A DNA stretch of 64,000 nt from Crocosphaera sp. UHCC 0190 (GCF_034932065.1 NZ_JAYGHP010000003.1:124001-188000), one strand, 5' to 3'. Positions 34,394-46,499 are shown, counted from the stretch's first letter. Notes: generated from the sequence alone by a model not told the origin. Program-made: numbers and translations.

Positions 34394-36049
34394 TTAATCA
34401 AACTGAGGCATTAAACGTAAAACTCCCATAGCCAAGCCTTCAGCATCGAGAGATTTTGCTTCAAAGACAGCTAACATATCCTGTAACTGAGGATTTCCGC
34501 GAGAACCCCCTGTTACTCCCATCGCCACAATTAACCCACAATAGCCCCCCGTTTGTTGACAGCGACGCTCCCATTTTTTACGAGCTTGGGTATGTTCGGG
34601 ATCATCTTCCATAAATTCACCAAAAATGAATAAGGAACCGTTTCCTGCTTGTAAAATCCCTAAATCGTACATCATTTCTTCCCAAGGATCTTCCCCTGGG
34701 TTAAAACAAATTGCCTTGAGATCTCCCGCATCTTGTAGAGTTTGAATCATCTGTTTCGCTTTTGGTCGAGAGGTTTGCACCAAAATAACAGGGAGTCCTT
34801 CCCCTTTAGCGATCGCCCCTTGAGAGTGATAATAAGTTTTAGGATTATGTTGTAGACTTTCAATAATTTCCCAAGGGATCATGCCCAAACTCAAAAAAGC
34901 ATTCTCAGGAATTAAATCATCGTGGATGGGTAATTGAACGTTACCGTCATCTTCATCGTCCTCATCCTCCATCTCTTCCAACATTTCCATAAATTCAGCC
35001 GTTAACTCAGGAAGAGTTGATACTTTTAGGGAAATCGACTCAGCTTCTTGAGTTTCTGAGGAGAGAGAAAAACGATAGGATTTTTGGATGTCTCCGATGG
35101 GATCATGATGCAAAGCTCTTTGATTGCGATCAAAGAAACGTAGAAAAGCTTGGAGAGAATAATAAACAATTTTAGCCTCATCCTCATCTAAAAAGGGCCG
35201 AATACCCTCATAAGGATGAATACTACCAAATTGAGGCCGCATTTCTTCTTCTTCCCCTTCCTCTGTCTCCTCCCAGTCAAAGGGATAATCATCCTCATGC
35301 TCATCCTCATCAGAGAAGTCGTCTTCGGATTCAAAATTTAAAAACCAACAGTCTTGTGCTAAAAAAGCTTGTTCTAGCTGATTGGTTGATTTTTCGCTTA
35401 ATGCTGCTTGACGAAACTTTTTCAGGGACTCCAGAGAACGATAGAGGATTAAGCCATATTCTTGTCCAGACATCCCCATCACACAAATATAGATGGTATC
35501 AACTTCCCAACGATTGATTTCCACCGCAATAATGTCATGATCAGCCAACAAATCCCAAGGGGCCGCCTCTTCAACCTGCCTCGCCATCTCCAGCAGTAAC
35601 GGTTCATAGTCTGGGGGAAGCACTGGGGGGCGAGTTTGTTCAACCTCGTCAAAACTACGAAACAGTTGGTCAATTAAGGGGAGATTTGGCACATAATCAA
35701 TAGCAATGTCCAAACTTTGTAAGGCTCCCCGCAGGAAAAATTGTAATTCGCGGTTACGCACCACAATTTTTTGGGGGCGGGCTGGTTGGGCTGGACTGTG
35801 GGGATTTTCCATGGCCCGTAATAGGGTCCGCACGACGGCTTCGGGGCCAGCATCAGTGGGGGTAATATCCATCGCTCTCACCACCCCTTCCGAGCCATCC
35901 ACCCAAATAATACATTCTTCTTCTGGGGGATTTTTTGAATCTGACATACCTCGAAGACCAGCGACAGAACGGCGATCGCCTTCCCAGACACTAGGAATCT
36001 GGGGGATTTTTTGAAGCCGACGTTTTGTGGTTTGAGGCAAATTATTCAT
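34394..36049 (-). CDS. large acidic hypothetical protein (DUF6930/DUF7309-like)
   Basis: A 551-residue soluble protein. ATG 36049 (MNNLPQTTKRRLQKIPQIPS) is chosen over an upstream ATG. The N-terminal domain has ECIIWVDGSEGVVRAMDITP and PQKIVVRNRELQFFLRGALQ. The middle holds very acidic runs (EDEHEDDYPFDWEETEEGEEEE and LEEMEDEDDEDDG), and the C-terminal part contains LPVILVQTSRPKAKQMIQ. This arrangement resembles cyanobacterial DUF6930-type proteins from memory. No catalytic motif is seen. Function unknown. Confidence 0.6.
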   Translation of the reverse strand: MNNLPQTTKRRLQKIPQIPSVWEGDRRSVAGLRGMSDSKNPPEEECIIWVDGSEGVVRAMDITPTDAGPEAVVRTLLRAMENPHSPAQPARPQKIVVRNRELQFFLRGALQSLDIAIDYVPNLPLIDQLFRSFDEVEQTRPPVLPPDYEPLLLEMARQVEEAAPWDLLADHDIIAVEINRWEVDTIYICVMGMSGQEYGLILYRSLESLKKFRQAALSEKSTNQLEQAFLAQDCWFLNFESEDDFSDEDEHEDDYPFDWEETEEGEEEEMRPQFGSIHPYEGIRPFLDEDEAKIVYYSLQAFLRFFDRNQRALHHDPIGDIQKSYRFSLSSETQEAESISLKVSTLPELTAEFMEMLEEMEDEDDEDDGNVQLPIHDDLIPENAFLSLGMIPWEIIESLQHNPKTYYHSQGAIAKGEGLPVILVQTSRPKAKQMIQTLQDAGDLKAICFNPGEDPWEEMMYDLGILQAGNGSLFIFGEFMEDDPEHTQARKKWERRCQQTGGYCGLIVAMGVTGGSRGNPQLQDMLAVFEAKSLDAEGLAMGVLRLMPQFD

Positions 36050-36257
36050 ACAACTCATGTTAGATGGAGTGAACCGATTTGGCACAGCAAAACCCAGTCC
36101 TGTGCAATCGTTAAATTGAGTAGCTTAGGGGCATACACCCAAAGTCTTCAACGCAACAGTCAGGAAGAGTTGCCCAAAGGTTATTATCTAGATTATATCC
36201 CTTTCTCAACTTTCCCTAAATCAAACTAACCTGGGTTTGGCCCCAGGAATTTGAGGA

Positions 36258-38486
36258 TTAAACCACTTGATAAATAAAGCTTAAGGTTGACCAAGTGCGA
36301 AGAGCGAGGGCATAACTATCGGGGTTTGTGTCTAATAGTTCGCTCTTGACGGCACTGGCCGCATTTAAGTCTTGTAACAAGGATTGAGCAATTTCTAAGG
36401 GATTTTCTAAGGTCAGAATTTGGGCAGTATTGGCTTTAAATCCTGGGGATTTTTGCAAGGCCTTGAGGGTTTGTGCAAAAGGAGAAAGTGACGCAATCAC
36501 TAAAATTTGCTCCCATCCTGGGGTTTGCGAAACTGTCCAAGTCAATCTGCTGGCGGGGGAGGGAACGATTTTTGTTACATCAGGGGCAATGACTGCCATG
36601 TTTTCTTCTTCTGTTTCTATGGCACTGAAGGGAGGAATATAAGCGATCGCTTGACCCCGACTATCGATCCCGACTATCACATAATAAAGGGACTTGTCCC
36701 CTCGATTTTCGAGACGATATTGTAAACGGCTGCCCCGTGAAACTTGGAGCAACCCGTTGGCCTCCGAAGCAACAGCCGTCAAAATTTCCTGTGATAGATG
36801 AAGGCTAGGGTTAGCTCCCGCCGTTCTGGTAGTTTGGCGTTGTACTAAGGGCTGGGGGTTAGGATCAAGCCCTTCCAGGGTGACAAGCCAGGGCAGTTGG
36901 GAGGAGCCTTCATTGAGGGTTAAGCCCCATAATTTCGCAGCTAATAGTCGTTCCAGGGTGGGATGTAACCGTTCAACGGCTGATTTAATGGCTTCTCCTG
37001 ACTTGCCAAGAGTATTGGGCAGCAGAACGCCTCCAGGCAGAAATAAGCCATATTGTTCTAGGGTGGTTGAGTCTGAGTCTGAGCCTTCTGGGGGGGGAGT
37101 TGATGAGGATTTCACCCCTAAAACGCAGTCAGCCGCTTGTTCTCCGCTAGTAATCACCGAGGAAACAATGGTAATGGCAGAAAAGGCACTGGTCGCATCA
37201 ACCCGTTCAATTCGCTGTAATCCTTGATCTAAAGCAACAGTTAGCCCTAGGGTTCGGGGCAAACAGCGGATGGTTTCTTGGAGAAGTTGCCCGACTTCTA
37301 GGGGGTATTGGGGGGCCTGCTCAGGATTAAGATAACGGACTTTGCCTTTTAATCCTTCACGAGAACGCAGTTGCAACACCACTGAGGGGGTAGACAGAAG
37401 GCGGAAACAGGAATTTAGCCCGTAGTGTCGCAAAATGGGGGCCTGTATTCCTGTGAGTTTTACGCTGGCAGTGCTGGGATCTTCAATGCCATTGATTACG
37501 GCTTCGGCCCCTTGATTAATGGTGGGCAGTAGGTAATAGGTAAAGAGAGGTTGTTTGGGGTTGTTGCCTTTTTCGGGTTGTTGTTGTTCCCCCAGAAGCG
37601 GGATAATTTGTTCTCTGGTTTTGTTTAAAGTAACATTGACTTGACTGGCGGGGCTGACTTCCCACAAGTATTGGGTAAGGGCGTAGGTAAATAGGCCCGC
37701 ACTAAATCCATTGCCTTTAATTTCGGCGGCGACTTGCTCATTTCCAGCAGCACATAGCACAATACCAGGCATGGACAAAGCTTGATCCTTAGGAGTATTT
37801 TTTTTGAGTTGACTTTTCAGTTGAGTTTGAAAGGCTAGTTCTTCTGGGTTAATTTGTAGGCTAGCATAGGGGAAGGAACGCACCCGTAAATTACTTGGCA
37901 GAGTTGGGCTGACAGGATGATAACTGGTGTCTAAGACGAGGGTCAGTTTTTCTGTGGCCAGTGATCGCCCTAATAAGATTAAGGTGTCTTCGAGAATATT
38001 ATCCGTGGTCGGGGTTCCTTGGTTCAAAAGTATCCCATCCCTAGGAATCAATCCCCTTACTTGTCCCTCAGTGACAGTGAGAGCCACTTCAGGGGACACT
38101 TTAACCTGATTCCCATAGCCGCTAAAGTGGAAGATAACTACGTCTCCGGCTTTAGCTTGGGTCACTAAATGTTCTAAAAAGGCGGTTTCGATACCTTCAC
38201 GGGTGGCCTGTTTTCCCGTCAAGGTAAGAATATCTTGAGGTTGAAACCCAAAGCGATAGATCAATAATTCTCTTTGTCGTTCGACATCCGTTAGACATCC
38301 TTTGAGGTCAAAATCCTCGGCATAATCATTAATTCCTACCAATAAGGCCAGTTTACGGTGGGTGGGTTCTGCTAGGGTTTGATAGTATTGGTCTAATTTA
38401 TTTCTGTTGTTTAGCCATCCCAGGCTCCCTTGACCGACCCCCCAGGTGAGTAAGGTCTGTAAAAAAGTCCGCCGATCCCATTTCAT
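36258..38486 (-). CDS. Tat-exported caspase-family protein with Tyr/Ser in place of His/Cys
   Basis: A 742-residue orthocaspase homologue. Residues 3-24 form a Tat-type signal (DRRTFLQTLLTWG). The p20-like domain starts KLALLVGINDYAED (about 45-58), then DVVIFHFSGYGNQV, where the catalytic His of the usual SGHG is Tyr124, and LVLDTSYHP, where the catalytic Cys is Ser188. The rest (about 330-742) is a long C-terminal extension of beta-rich, uncharacterised sequence with a DUF4384-like block (LQYRLENRGDKSLYYVIVGI). It should lack peptidase activity and may bind peptides or act as a scaffold. Confidence 0.8.
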   Translation of the reverse strand: MKWDRRTFLQTLLTWGVGQGSLGWLNNRNKLDQYYQTLAEPTHRKLALLVGINDYAEDFDLKGCLTDVERQRELLIYRFGFQPQDILTLTGKQATREGIETAFLEHLVTQAKAGDVVIFHFSGYGNQVKVSPEVALTVTEGQVRGLIPRDGILLNQGTPTTDNILEDTLILLGRSLATEKLTLVLDTSYHPVSPTLPSNLRVRSFPYASLQINPEELAFQTQLKSQLKKNTPKDQALSMPGIVLCAAGNEQVAAEIKGNGFSAGLFTYALTQYLWEVSPASQVNVTLNKTREQIIPLLGEQQQPEKGNNPKQPLFTYYLLPTINQGAEAVINGIEDPSTASVKLTGIQAPILRHYGLNSCFRLLSTPSVVLQLRSREGLKGKVRYLNPEQAPQYPLEVGQLLQETIRCLPRTLGLTVALDQGLQRIERVDATSAFSAITIVSSVITSGEQAADCVLGVKSSSTPPPEGSDSDSTTLEQYGLFLPGGVLLPNTLGKSGEAIKSAVERLHPTLERLLAAKLWGLTLNEGSSQLPWLVTLEGLDPNPQPLVQRQTTRTAGANPSLHLSQEILTAVASEANGLLQVSRGSRLQYRLENRGDKSLYYVIVGIDSRGQAIAYIPPFSAIETEEENMAVIAPDVTKIVPSPASRLTWTVSQTPGWEQILVIASLSPFAQTLKALQKSPGFKANTAQILTLENPLEIAQSLLQDLNAASAVKSELLDTNPDSYALALRTWSTLSFIYQVV

Positions 38487-38593
38487 GGTTCCTGTCTGCT
38501 CTCTTGGGAAGATACCCTAATAGTCTAATGTTTCCAGGGAGTTAGGGTGAAAAATCTGCGGTTATTTTCTGCCTAACTCCCTGATTTACTGTT

Positions 38594-39760
38594 TTAGCCC
38601 TGCATGGCTTTGATCAATTCTGCTGCCACTTCTGGCCGAGAAAATTCTGGAGGGGGCATTTCTCCCCGTCGTAGCATTTCCCTGACTTTGGTGCCTGATA
38701 GATGAATTCGTTCTTCTTTCTCACTGGGACTGGTTTTGGTGGTGGCCATTTGTTGAGTCCGTTTACAATAGAAAGCGTGTTCAAACTTCATTGGCACAAT
38801 GCCCAAGGCATCTGGGGCAAATTCATCAAAGATATATTGAGCATCGTAGGTTCCATAATAATCCCCCACACCAGCATGATCCCGTCCGACGATAAAGTGG
38901 GTACAGCCATAATTTTTACGAATTAGGGCATGAAAAATGGCTTCTCTGGGGCCGGCATAGCGCATGGCTGAGGGATTAATGGCTAAAATTACCCGATCTT
39001 TGGGGAAATAACCATCCATCATGATTTCATAACAACGCATCCGCACATCAGCCGGAATATCGTCGCTTTTGGTGGCACCAACTAAGGGGTGCAAAAACAG
39101 GCCATCAACGATTTCTAAGGCGCATTTTTGAATATATTCATGGGCCCGATGAATGGGGTTACGGGTTTGAAATCCGACAACGGTTGCCCATCCTCTCTCT
39201 TTAAATAATTGCCGAGATTGGGCGGGATCAATTTGATATTTAGGAAATAAGGGATGCTCATCTCGCTGTAATAACCATACTGGCCCGGCTAAATTAACTG
39301 CCCCTTGCTCATGAACGACTTTAACCCCTGGATGTTTGATGTCATCGGTTCGGTAAACGTTAACAGCTTCGTGGGTTTTGTTGTAGTGATATTTCTGAGT
39401 TAATTCTAAAACTCCAATAAAGTTACCTTCGGGATCATCCAATCTTACCCAATTCCCTTCTTTAAGGGAGTCAGCCACGTCTTCGCTAACAGATAAGGTA
39501 ACAGGAATTGCCCAAGGTATGCCATTGGTCAAGTGCATTTGTTCGACTACGGTTTCATAGTCGGCCCGTTCCATAAACCCTTTGAGGGGACTAAACCCTC
39601 CAATGGCGATCATTACCAGATCAGAGGTTGCTCGCTCGTCTAGAGTAATTCTGGGCAATTGATCCCCTTGGGCTAGAAATTCTTGCCGTTCAGCAGGGGT
39701 GGCGATACGATTAATTAATTGACCGCCATGGGGTGCAATTCCATCTATTGGTGTGTTCAT
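38594..39760 (-). CDS. sat: sulfate adenylyltransferase (ATP sulfurylase)
   Basis: A 388-residue ATP sulfurylase that converts sulfate and ATP to adenosine 5'-phosphosulfate, the first step of sulfate assimilation. The active-site motif [15 protein letters not shown] and the second motif [15 protein letters not shown] are present, along with [19 protein letters not shown]-type sequence near the Mg-ATP site. There is no C-terminal APS-kinase domain, as is normal for bacteria and cyanobacteria. Single gene, with no linked cys genes. Confidence 0.95.
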   Translation of the reverse strand: MNTPIDGIAPHGGQLINRIATPAERQEFLAQGDQLPRITLDERATSDLVMIAIGGFSPLKGFMERADYETVVEQMHLTNGIPWAIPVTLSVSEDVADSLKEGNWVRLDDPEGNFIGVLELTQKYHYNKTHEAVNVYRTDDIKHPGVKVVHEQGAVNLAGPVWLLQRDEHPLFPKYQIDPAQSRQLFKERGWATVVGFQTRNPIHRAHEYIQKCALEIVDGLFLHPLVGATKSDDIPADVRMRCYEIMMDGYFPKDRVILAINPSAMRYAGPREAIFHALIRKNYGCTHFIVGRDHAGVGDYYGTYDAQYIFDEFAPDALGIVPMKFEHAFYCKRTQQMATTKTSPSEKEERIHLSGTKVREMLRRGEMPPPEFSRPEVAAELIKAMQG

Positions 39761-39936
39761 AATATTTTGTGATAGCTGCCAGGATTTATCGTACCAGGGA
39801 CTGAGAACCTTTGGGTTAACTGTTTGGTTTTTATCTTCGTAAATTTCGATATGATTAATTTAGCATGGTGTCCTAACCCCTTAATGGACTCCATTCTGGT
39901 TTTCAGTTGTTCCCCATTTCAGGAAAAGTCTCCAAC

Positions 39937-40305
39937 ATGAATGTGATGGTCGTTGATGATGAACAAGATATAACCCTCTTGTTTAAGCAAAAGTTTAGAA
40001 AAGAAATCAAACAAAAAAAACTTGATTTTTCTTTTGTATTTTCCGCAGAGGATGCCTTAACTTCTCTCCAGGAAAATGATAATCATTTAATTCTTATTTT
40101 GGCGGATATTAATATGCCAGGCATGAATGGGTTAGAGTTATTAAAGATTATTAAACAAGAGTATCCCCAAATTAAAGTATTTATGATCACGGCCTATGGG
40201 GATGAAATTAATTATCAAACTGCCCTCGAATATGGGGCAGATGATTATCTGACTAAACCTCTTCAATTTGAGCATTTGAAAGAGAAAATTCATCATTTAA
40301 TTTAA
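39937..40305 (+). CDS. single-domain response regulator
   Basis: A 122-residue receiver domain. ATG 39937 follows AGGAAAAG by 8 bases. The acidic pair VVDDEQD, the phospho-acceptor Asp in LILADINMPGMNG, the Thr/Ala switch FMITAYGD and the Lys of LTKPLQF are all present. No output domain. It ends 19 bases before a second receiver fused to PAS and ATPase domains, so the two probably act in one pathway (phosphorelay or CheY-like). Confidence 0.9.
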   Translation: MNVMVVDDEQDITLLFKQKFRKEIKQKKLDFSFVFSAEDALTSLQENDNHLILILADINMPGMNGLELLKIIKQEYPQIKVFMITAYGDEINYQTALEYGADDYLTKPLQFEHLKEKIHHLI

Positions 40306-40324
40306 GATTTTCTAAATAAATATT

Positions 40325-42505
40325 ATGGAAGTTCCCAAAATTTTGGTTGTTGATGATGAATCCGATCTTGAATTATTAATCAGACAAAAATTCAGGAAAA
40401 AATTGCGTCAAAAACAGGTTGAGTTTGTCTTTGCTCATAATGGAATAGAAGCGATAGAAAAAATACAAACTCATGGGGACATTGATATTGTTCTCACGGA
40501 TATTTATATGCCAGAAATGGATGGTTTAACACTTTTAAGTAAGCTCACAGAAATTGATCCAATTATCAAAGCGATTATTATCTCAGCTTATGGTGATCTT
40601 GATAATATTCGGGCAGCTATGAACCGAGGAGCTTTTGATTTTTTGACTAAACCAATTGATTTTAAAGATTTAGAAATTACCACGAATAAAACCCTTAATC
40701 ATGTCCAGCAAATGAAAGCCGCTTTAGCACAAGAAAAAGCCGCTAGAGAGGCCCAAGAACAATTATTAAAAGATCTCACACAAGAAGTTAATAAACGTCA
40801 AAAAGTTGAAGAAGCTTTACGTCTCAATGAGCAACAATTGACCCAATTTTTAGCGGCTGTTCCCGTCGGAATTTTTATTATTGATGGTCAAGGTTATCCC
40901 TATTATGCGAATGAACAAGCACAACAAATATTCGGACAACAACTTCTCAAGAATTTAAACCTTGAAGAATTACACAAAATCTATCAACCTTATTGCTTAA
41001 CGACAGGAAAAAAATATCCAATTCATGACCTGCCAATTTTTCGCGCTTTACAAGGACAAAATCATACTATTTCTGATCTAGAAATTCGTCATGAAAATAG
41101 CCGAATTCCCTTAGAAGTTTTGGCGAGGCCAATTTACGACCAAGAAGGAAATATTGCCTATGCGATCGCTGCTTTTCAAGATATTACTCAACGGCAACAA
41201 GCGGAGGCCGAACGACTTCATTTTATCCAAGAATTAGCGCAAAAAAATCTTGATTTACAACAAACAAAAGAGCAATTATCTCAATACAGTCAAACTTTAG
41301 AAAAAAACGTCAAAGAAAGGACTCAAGAACTAACAGAAACCTTAGAAATACTCAAAGCAACTCAAGCAGAATTAGTCATTGAAAATGCTTTATTAAGAAC
41401 AGAAGAAAAGTTATCAACTTATGATTATCAAGTGGGGGGTAGTTTGCCGATGGATGCCCCGACTTATGTGGTTCGTTCGGCTGATCGTTATCTCTATAAA
41501 GCCTTAAAATCAGGAGAATTTTGTTATATTTTAAATGCACGACAAATGGGTAAATCTAGTTTAAGGGTGCAAATAATGAAACGATTACAAGCAGAAAAAT
41601 TTGCTTGTGCTGCCATTGATTTATCAGAAATTGGCAATCGGAAACTTACCATAGAACAATGGTATGCAGGATTTATTTATATGTTAATTAGTAATTTAGA
41701 TTTAATTGATAAAATTGATTTTAGAAATTGGTGGAAAGCTCATGATTTTTTATCTCCTCTCCAACGCTTAGGTGAATTTATACAAACGGTTGTTTTAAAA
41801 CATATTTCTGAAAAAATTATTATTTTTATTGATGAAATTGACAGTGTTTTAAGTCTTGATTTTGCTATTGATGACTTTTTTATTTTTCTGAGAACCTGTT
41901 ATAATAAAAGAGTAGATAATCCCGATTATAAACGTCTAACTTTTGCTTTGTTGGGGGTTGTAAGTCCATCTCAATTACTCCAAGATAAACAAAGAACACC
42001 CTTTAATATTGGTCAAGCTATTCCATTACAAGGGTTTCAACTTCATGAAGCACAACCTTTATTACAAGGTTTAAAATCAAAGGTAAGTCGTCCCCAAGCG
42101 GTTTTAAAATCGGTTTTATATTGGACGAATGGCCAACCCTTTTTAACTCAAAAGCTTTGTCAATTAATTCGTAATTCTCAGGAAGAAATTCCCGAAAACA
42201 AAGAAAGTCAATGGGTAGAAAAATTAGTGCGATCGCAAATTATAGAAAATTGGGAATCTCAAGATGAACCCGAACATTTAAGAACCATTCGTGACCGAAT
42301 TTTACAAAGTCCTATAAATCGTACTGAATTATTAAAACGCTATCAAAATATTTTACAGCAACCAGACTGTTTAACCTTGGATGAAGAAGAAGAAAGAGAA
42401 TTAATTTTATCGGGTTTAGTGATTAAAAATAACCAATGTCTGACTATTCATAACCCTATTTATACAGAAATTTTTGATAAGAATTGGATTGAGAGATATT
42501 TATAA
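40325..42505 (+). CDS. response regulator with PAS and AAA-like ATPase domains
   Basis: A 726-residue hybrid regulator. Receiver: residues 5-120 (VVDDESD, phospho-Asp in [11 protein letters not shown], Lys in LTKPIDF). A coiled coil follows, then a PAS domain at about 172-300 ([20 protein letters not shown] onward), a second coiled coil, and from about 360 an AAA_35-type domain: [40 protein letters not shown] (P-loop-like GKSS), and [13 protein letters not shown] (Walker B). There is no histidine kinase or GGDEF output. AAA_35 domains are typical of cyanobacterial signalling proteins. Confidence 0.88.
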   Translation: MEVPKILVVDDESDLELLIRQKFRKKLRQKQVEFVFAHNGIEAIEKIQTHGDIDIVLTDIYMPEMDGLTLLSKLTEIDPIIKAIIISAYGDLDNIRAAMNRGAFDFLTKPIDFKDLEITTNKTLNHVQQMKAALAQEKAAREAQEQLLKDLTQEVNKRQKVEEALRLNEQQLTQFLAAVPVGIFIIDGQGYPYYANEQAQQIFGQQLLKNLNLEELHKIYQPYCLTTGKKYPIHDLPIFRALQGQNHTISDLEIRHENSRIPLEVLARPIYDQEGNIAYAIAAFQDITQRQQAEAERLHFIQELAQKNLDLQQTKEQLSQYSQTLEKNVKERTQELTETLEILKATQAELVIENALLRTEEKLSTYDYQVGGSLPMDAPTYVVRSADRYLYKALKSGEFCYILNARQMGKSSLRVQIMKRLQAEKFACAAIDLSEIGNRKLTIEQWYAGFIYMLISNLDLIDKIDFRNWWKAHDFLSPLQRLGEFIQTVVLKHISEKIIIFIDEIDSVLSLDFAIDDFFIFLRTCYNKRVDNPDYKRLTFALLGVVSPSQLLQDKQRTPFNIGQAIPLQGFQLHEAQPLLQGLKSKVSRPQAVLKSVLYWTNGQPFLTQKLCQLIRNSQEEIPENKESQWVEKLVRSQIIENWESQDEPEHLRTIRDRILQSPINRTELLKRYQNILQQPDCLTLDEEEERELILSGLVIKNNQCLTIHNPIYTEIFDKNWIERYL

Positions 42506-42537
42506 TATAGACAAGATAGGGAGATTTTTGATATTAA

Positions 42538-42562
42538 GTAAGGTGGGCATTGCCCACCCTAC
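42538..42562. repeat. GTA..TAC palindrome
   Basis: The arms GGTGGGCA and TGCCCACC are complementary, bounded by GTA and TAC, 32 bases after the regulator gene. It may serve as a terminator stem between convergent genes. It is related in form, not in sequence core, to the GTAGGG palindromes elsewhere. Confidence 0.5.
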
Positions 42563-42603
42563 AAGGAATGAATAATTATCCATTATCCATTGTCAATTAT
42601 TAA

Positions 42604-43764
<1,161 letters not shown>

Positions 43765-43896
43765 TCAATAAATAACTTTGTCAATTTTTGGTAAATGTAC
43801 CAGATCTTGGTACTTCCTAGACCAATAGTTTTGTGCCTAATAGGTCAGTCTATCATCTTCTAAGGAACGGTTTACGATGAATCTTTAGATTGGTGT

Positions 43897-44274
43897 TTAT
43901 TTCATGCTCCAAGCGGCGATCGCCAAACTTCCCCAACCAATGAGAAAGGCCGCTCCACCAATGGGAGTAACGGCTCCTAACCATTTTATCCCTGTTAAAC
44001 TGAGGGCGTAAAGACTGCCAGAAAAGATCAAAATACCGATAATAAAGGCATATCCGGCACTGATCATGGTCATTGGTGGGGTTTCTAAGCGGGTTAAAAA
44101 TAGGGCAACTAATAGTAAGGCTAGGGCATGATACATCTGATATTTTGTCCCTGTCTCAAAGATTTCTAAAGCGCGATCGCTTAATGTATCTTTTAAAGCA
44201 TGACTAGCAAAGGCTCCCCCCGCAACGGATAAACCTGCTAAAACTGATCCTATTAAGAGAAAAATTCTCACCAT
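43897..44274 (-). CDS. DUF423 family membrane protein
   Basis: A 125-residue protein with four hydrophobic segments and the DUF423 (YgdD) features LSVAGGAFASHALKD, TGTKYQMYHALALLLVAL and TPIGGAAFLIGW. The function of this widespread small membrane family is unknown. It lies 36 bases upstream of nothing on its own strand and 138 bases upstream of sqdB, so linkage is uncertain. Confidence 0.88.
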   Translation of the reverse strand: MVRIFLLIGSVLAGLSVAGGAFASHALKDTLSDRALEIFETGTKYQMYHALALLLVALFLTRLETPPMTMISAGYAFIIGILIFSGSLYALSLTGIKWLGAVTPIGGAAFLIGWGSLAIAAWSMK

Positions 44275-44310
44275 TTAATTATTCCTAATCATTGATTATT
44301 CAAGTTAATT

Positions 44311-45189
44311 TTAAGTTTCATTGACTAAATCAGAAAAATAATCTTCTGCCAGAATAACATTATTATTGATAAACTGTTGTCGAGATTCAGGAGACAGAAA
44401 GATATTTGTATTTTTACTTTGTTCTAATTGTCTTTTCATATTATTCATAGCAAAAGACTTCGTATATTCATTAGGTAATCCATAGGTAAAGAAAATAGAT
44501 AATCTTTCACCAAATAGCTTGTCATAGATATTTTTAAGATGTTTTTTAGATTGATCAGGAGGAATTTTAAATATTTTATTAAGGGCTTTTTGTAATAATT
44601 GATTGGGTTTTTGCCAAGAGGGATAAGGAATAATATCTCGTTGGCCTGTATGAGTTAATCTCACATCAAAAACAATAATATCTCCAGCTTTTGTCGGTAT
44701 ATAAAATTCTTCTCCATCATCAATTTTAGGCAATTCATGAGAACCTTTTCTAACTGTTAATCCTCCTTTATTATTATCATGATCTTGTAAATATATAGCT
44801 ACTTTATACACTTTACAAGCTTCTTCATTATAGGTAGGATAACCAAAGTATCCTCCTTCCATCACCGTCAGACCATCATCTTTATGCCATGCTGATAAAG
44901 TTCGACTATGAATGTCACAATGACTGGTAAACATAATATTATTTTGACCCAGTAATTCACTCATTACTGCTAAAATTTTAGGATGATAAAATATCCAGTT
45001 AACATCAGGAACTTGAACAGCAGCATTCGGTTGTGTTAAACCAGAAGCAAAGGGTACACCTTGAAGCAGAAAATAATTTCTAACAGTTTCTCTTAGTCTT
45101 TTTATTTCATTTGCAGAAAGAATATTTTTAACAATTACATAACCGTTAGTTTCAATGATTTGGGTGATATTGTCTTTTGTTGTTATCAT
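44311..45189 (-). CDS. phytanoyl-CoA dioxygenase (PhyH)-like oxygenase
   Basis: A 292-residue Fe(II)/2-oxoglutarate-dependent oxygenase. The HxD of the iron site is in SAWHKDDGLTV, the distal His in VRLTHTGQRD, and the Arg that would bind 2-oxoglutarate is nearby. PhyH-like enzymes hydroxylate small molecules or lipids and occur in some glycan clusters. It is last in a run of minus-strand surface-polysaccharide genes and is preceded by 87 bases. The substrate is unknown. Confidence 0.75.
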   Translation of the reverse strand: MITTKDNITQIIETNGYVIVKNILSANEIKRLRETVRNYFLLQGVPFASGLTQPNAAVQVPDVNWIFYHPKILAVMSELLGQNNIMFTSHCDIHSRTLSAWHKDDGLTVMEGGYFGYPTYNEEACKVYKVAIYLQDHDNNKGGLTVRKGSHELPKIDDGEEFYIPTKAGDIIVFDVRLTHTGQRDIIPYPSWQKPNQLLQKALNKIFKIPPDQSKKHLKNIYDKLFGERLSIFFTYGLPNEYTKSFAMNNMKRQLEQSKNTNIFLSPESRQQFINNNVILAEDYFSDLVNET

Positions 45190-45276
45190 AATTAATTTAA
45201 CCTACTGTTGCTACAATAATAAAATTACTCTTAGTCTTTCTTGATCTTTAATAAAATTTTAATCGATTTTGTTTTA

Positions 45277-46464
45277 TCAGCTTTTCCTAAGATAATTTTT
45301 CATTCTTCTTGCTATTTTTCTAATAAATGAATGTTCATTTTTTAAGGCATCTTGTTTTATTTTTATCTCTTTTTGTTCAGAATATTTTTTAAAATATTTA
45401 TTTTGATCAATTGTAATTAAGTTATGCTTTCTATCTATCCGTTCAAGAAATTTTTGAGGAGCATAGTCTTCTGCTATTTTCCTAAAAAAATTTGGCGAAT
45501 ATTTTTCTTGATGATAGCAATAATTAATAATGTTATTAATCATCATGTCTATATCAGAGGCAACAAATTCCGGGGGTAGCATTTCTCTGGTGCCAACGCT
45601 ATCAAAACAAAATACAGGTAAATTACAAGCTAAAGCTTCAAATGCAACAATAGGAGAGGGATCGTCACGACTGGTTAATAAAAAGATATCATAATCAGGA
45701 AATTGAGTTGGTAAGTTATCTACAAAACCCAGAAAATGGCAATTATCTGGAATATCAAGAGAGAATTTACTCACTTCTTCCTCTGATGCTCCAAACCAAT
45801 AACCATCAAAATTTAAGTCACTACTATTTTGAGATAATTCTTGACATATTTTACAAAAATAATCAGTTCCTTTTCTAAAACAAGTCTCTATATTTGCAAC
45901 ACTTCCCGAACCCAATAGCTTAATATTATTTGACAGATTTGATTGATTTTTTGGAATATAATCATCTAGATCAATAGCTTCAGTTACAATCAGAACATCT
46001 TCATAGTTTCTTTTAAAAATGTACATAATTAGCTGTTTTGCTTGAGAGAAAGGAACCCAATGCTTAACATAGCTTTCTTGGAGCATTTGATTGATTTTTT
46101 CCCATTGCTGATCTGTAAAACTAGCAAAATGCTGATTAAGTTGCCAAGCCATTTCATGCCAATAGATAATAACTGATAGATTATTTTTTTTTGCATACTT
46201 TAAGGCATAAATTGCATTATCACTTAATAAAGAACAACATCCATTAAATAATAAAGTTACATTTTGATTTTCAGTTTTTTCCCTTAACTCCTGTTTAAAT
46301 TGTTTTGGAGATGAATGAACAAATATATAGTCTGCATAGGGATAAACAGCTTTAGGACTAAGAAAAACATTATAAACTGTCGTACAGGGACTAATACTTC
46401 TATCTTTGGGATGATGAGAAATCAGTAAATATTTAGGTTTGACTGATTGACGAATATCATTCAT
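45277..46464 (-). CDS. glycosyltransferase, GT4-like
   Basis: A 395-residue GT-B fold enzyme. The C-terminal half carries LLGSGSVANIETCFRKGTDYF, FLGFVDNLPTQFPDYDIFLLTSRDD and PSPIVAFEALACNLPVFCFD, the E-x7-E-like donor site of GT4. The N-terminal half is less conserved (KYLLISHHPKDRSISPC). It lies in the polysaccharide cluster, 35 bases downstream of another GT4 gene. The C-terminus is Lys-rich (KIARRMKNYLRKS) and could contact the membrane. Confidence 0.8.
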   Translation of the reverse strand: MNDIRQSVKPKYLLISHHPKDRSISPCTTVYNVFLSPKAVYPYADYIFVHSSPKQFKQELREKTENQNVTLLFNGCCSLLSDNAIYALKYAKKNNLSVIIYWHEMAWQLNQHFASFTDQQWEKINQMLQESYVKHWVPFSQAKQLIMYIFKRNYEDVLIVTEAIDLDDYIPKNQSNLSNNIKLLGSGSVANIETCFRKGTDYFCKICQELSQNSSDLNFDGYWFGASEEEVSKFSLDIPDNCHFLGFVDNLPTQFPDYDIFLLTSRDDPSPIVAFEALACNLPVFCFDSVGTREMLPPEFVASDIDMMINNIINYCYHQEKYSPNFFRKIAEDYAPQKFLERIDRKHNLITIDQNKYFKKYSEQKEIKIKQDALKNEHSFIRKIARRMKNYLRKS

Positions 46465-46499
46465 AGGAGTTAACCAAAAAATTGACGATTTAATCTCTA

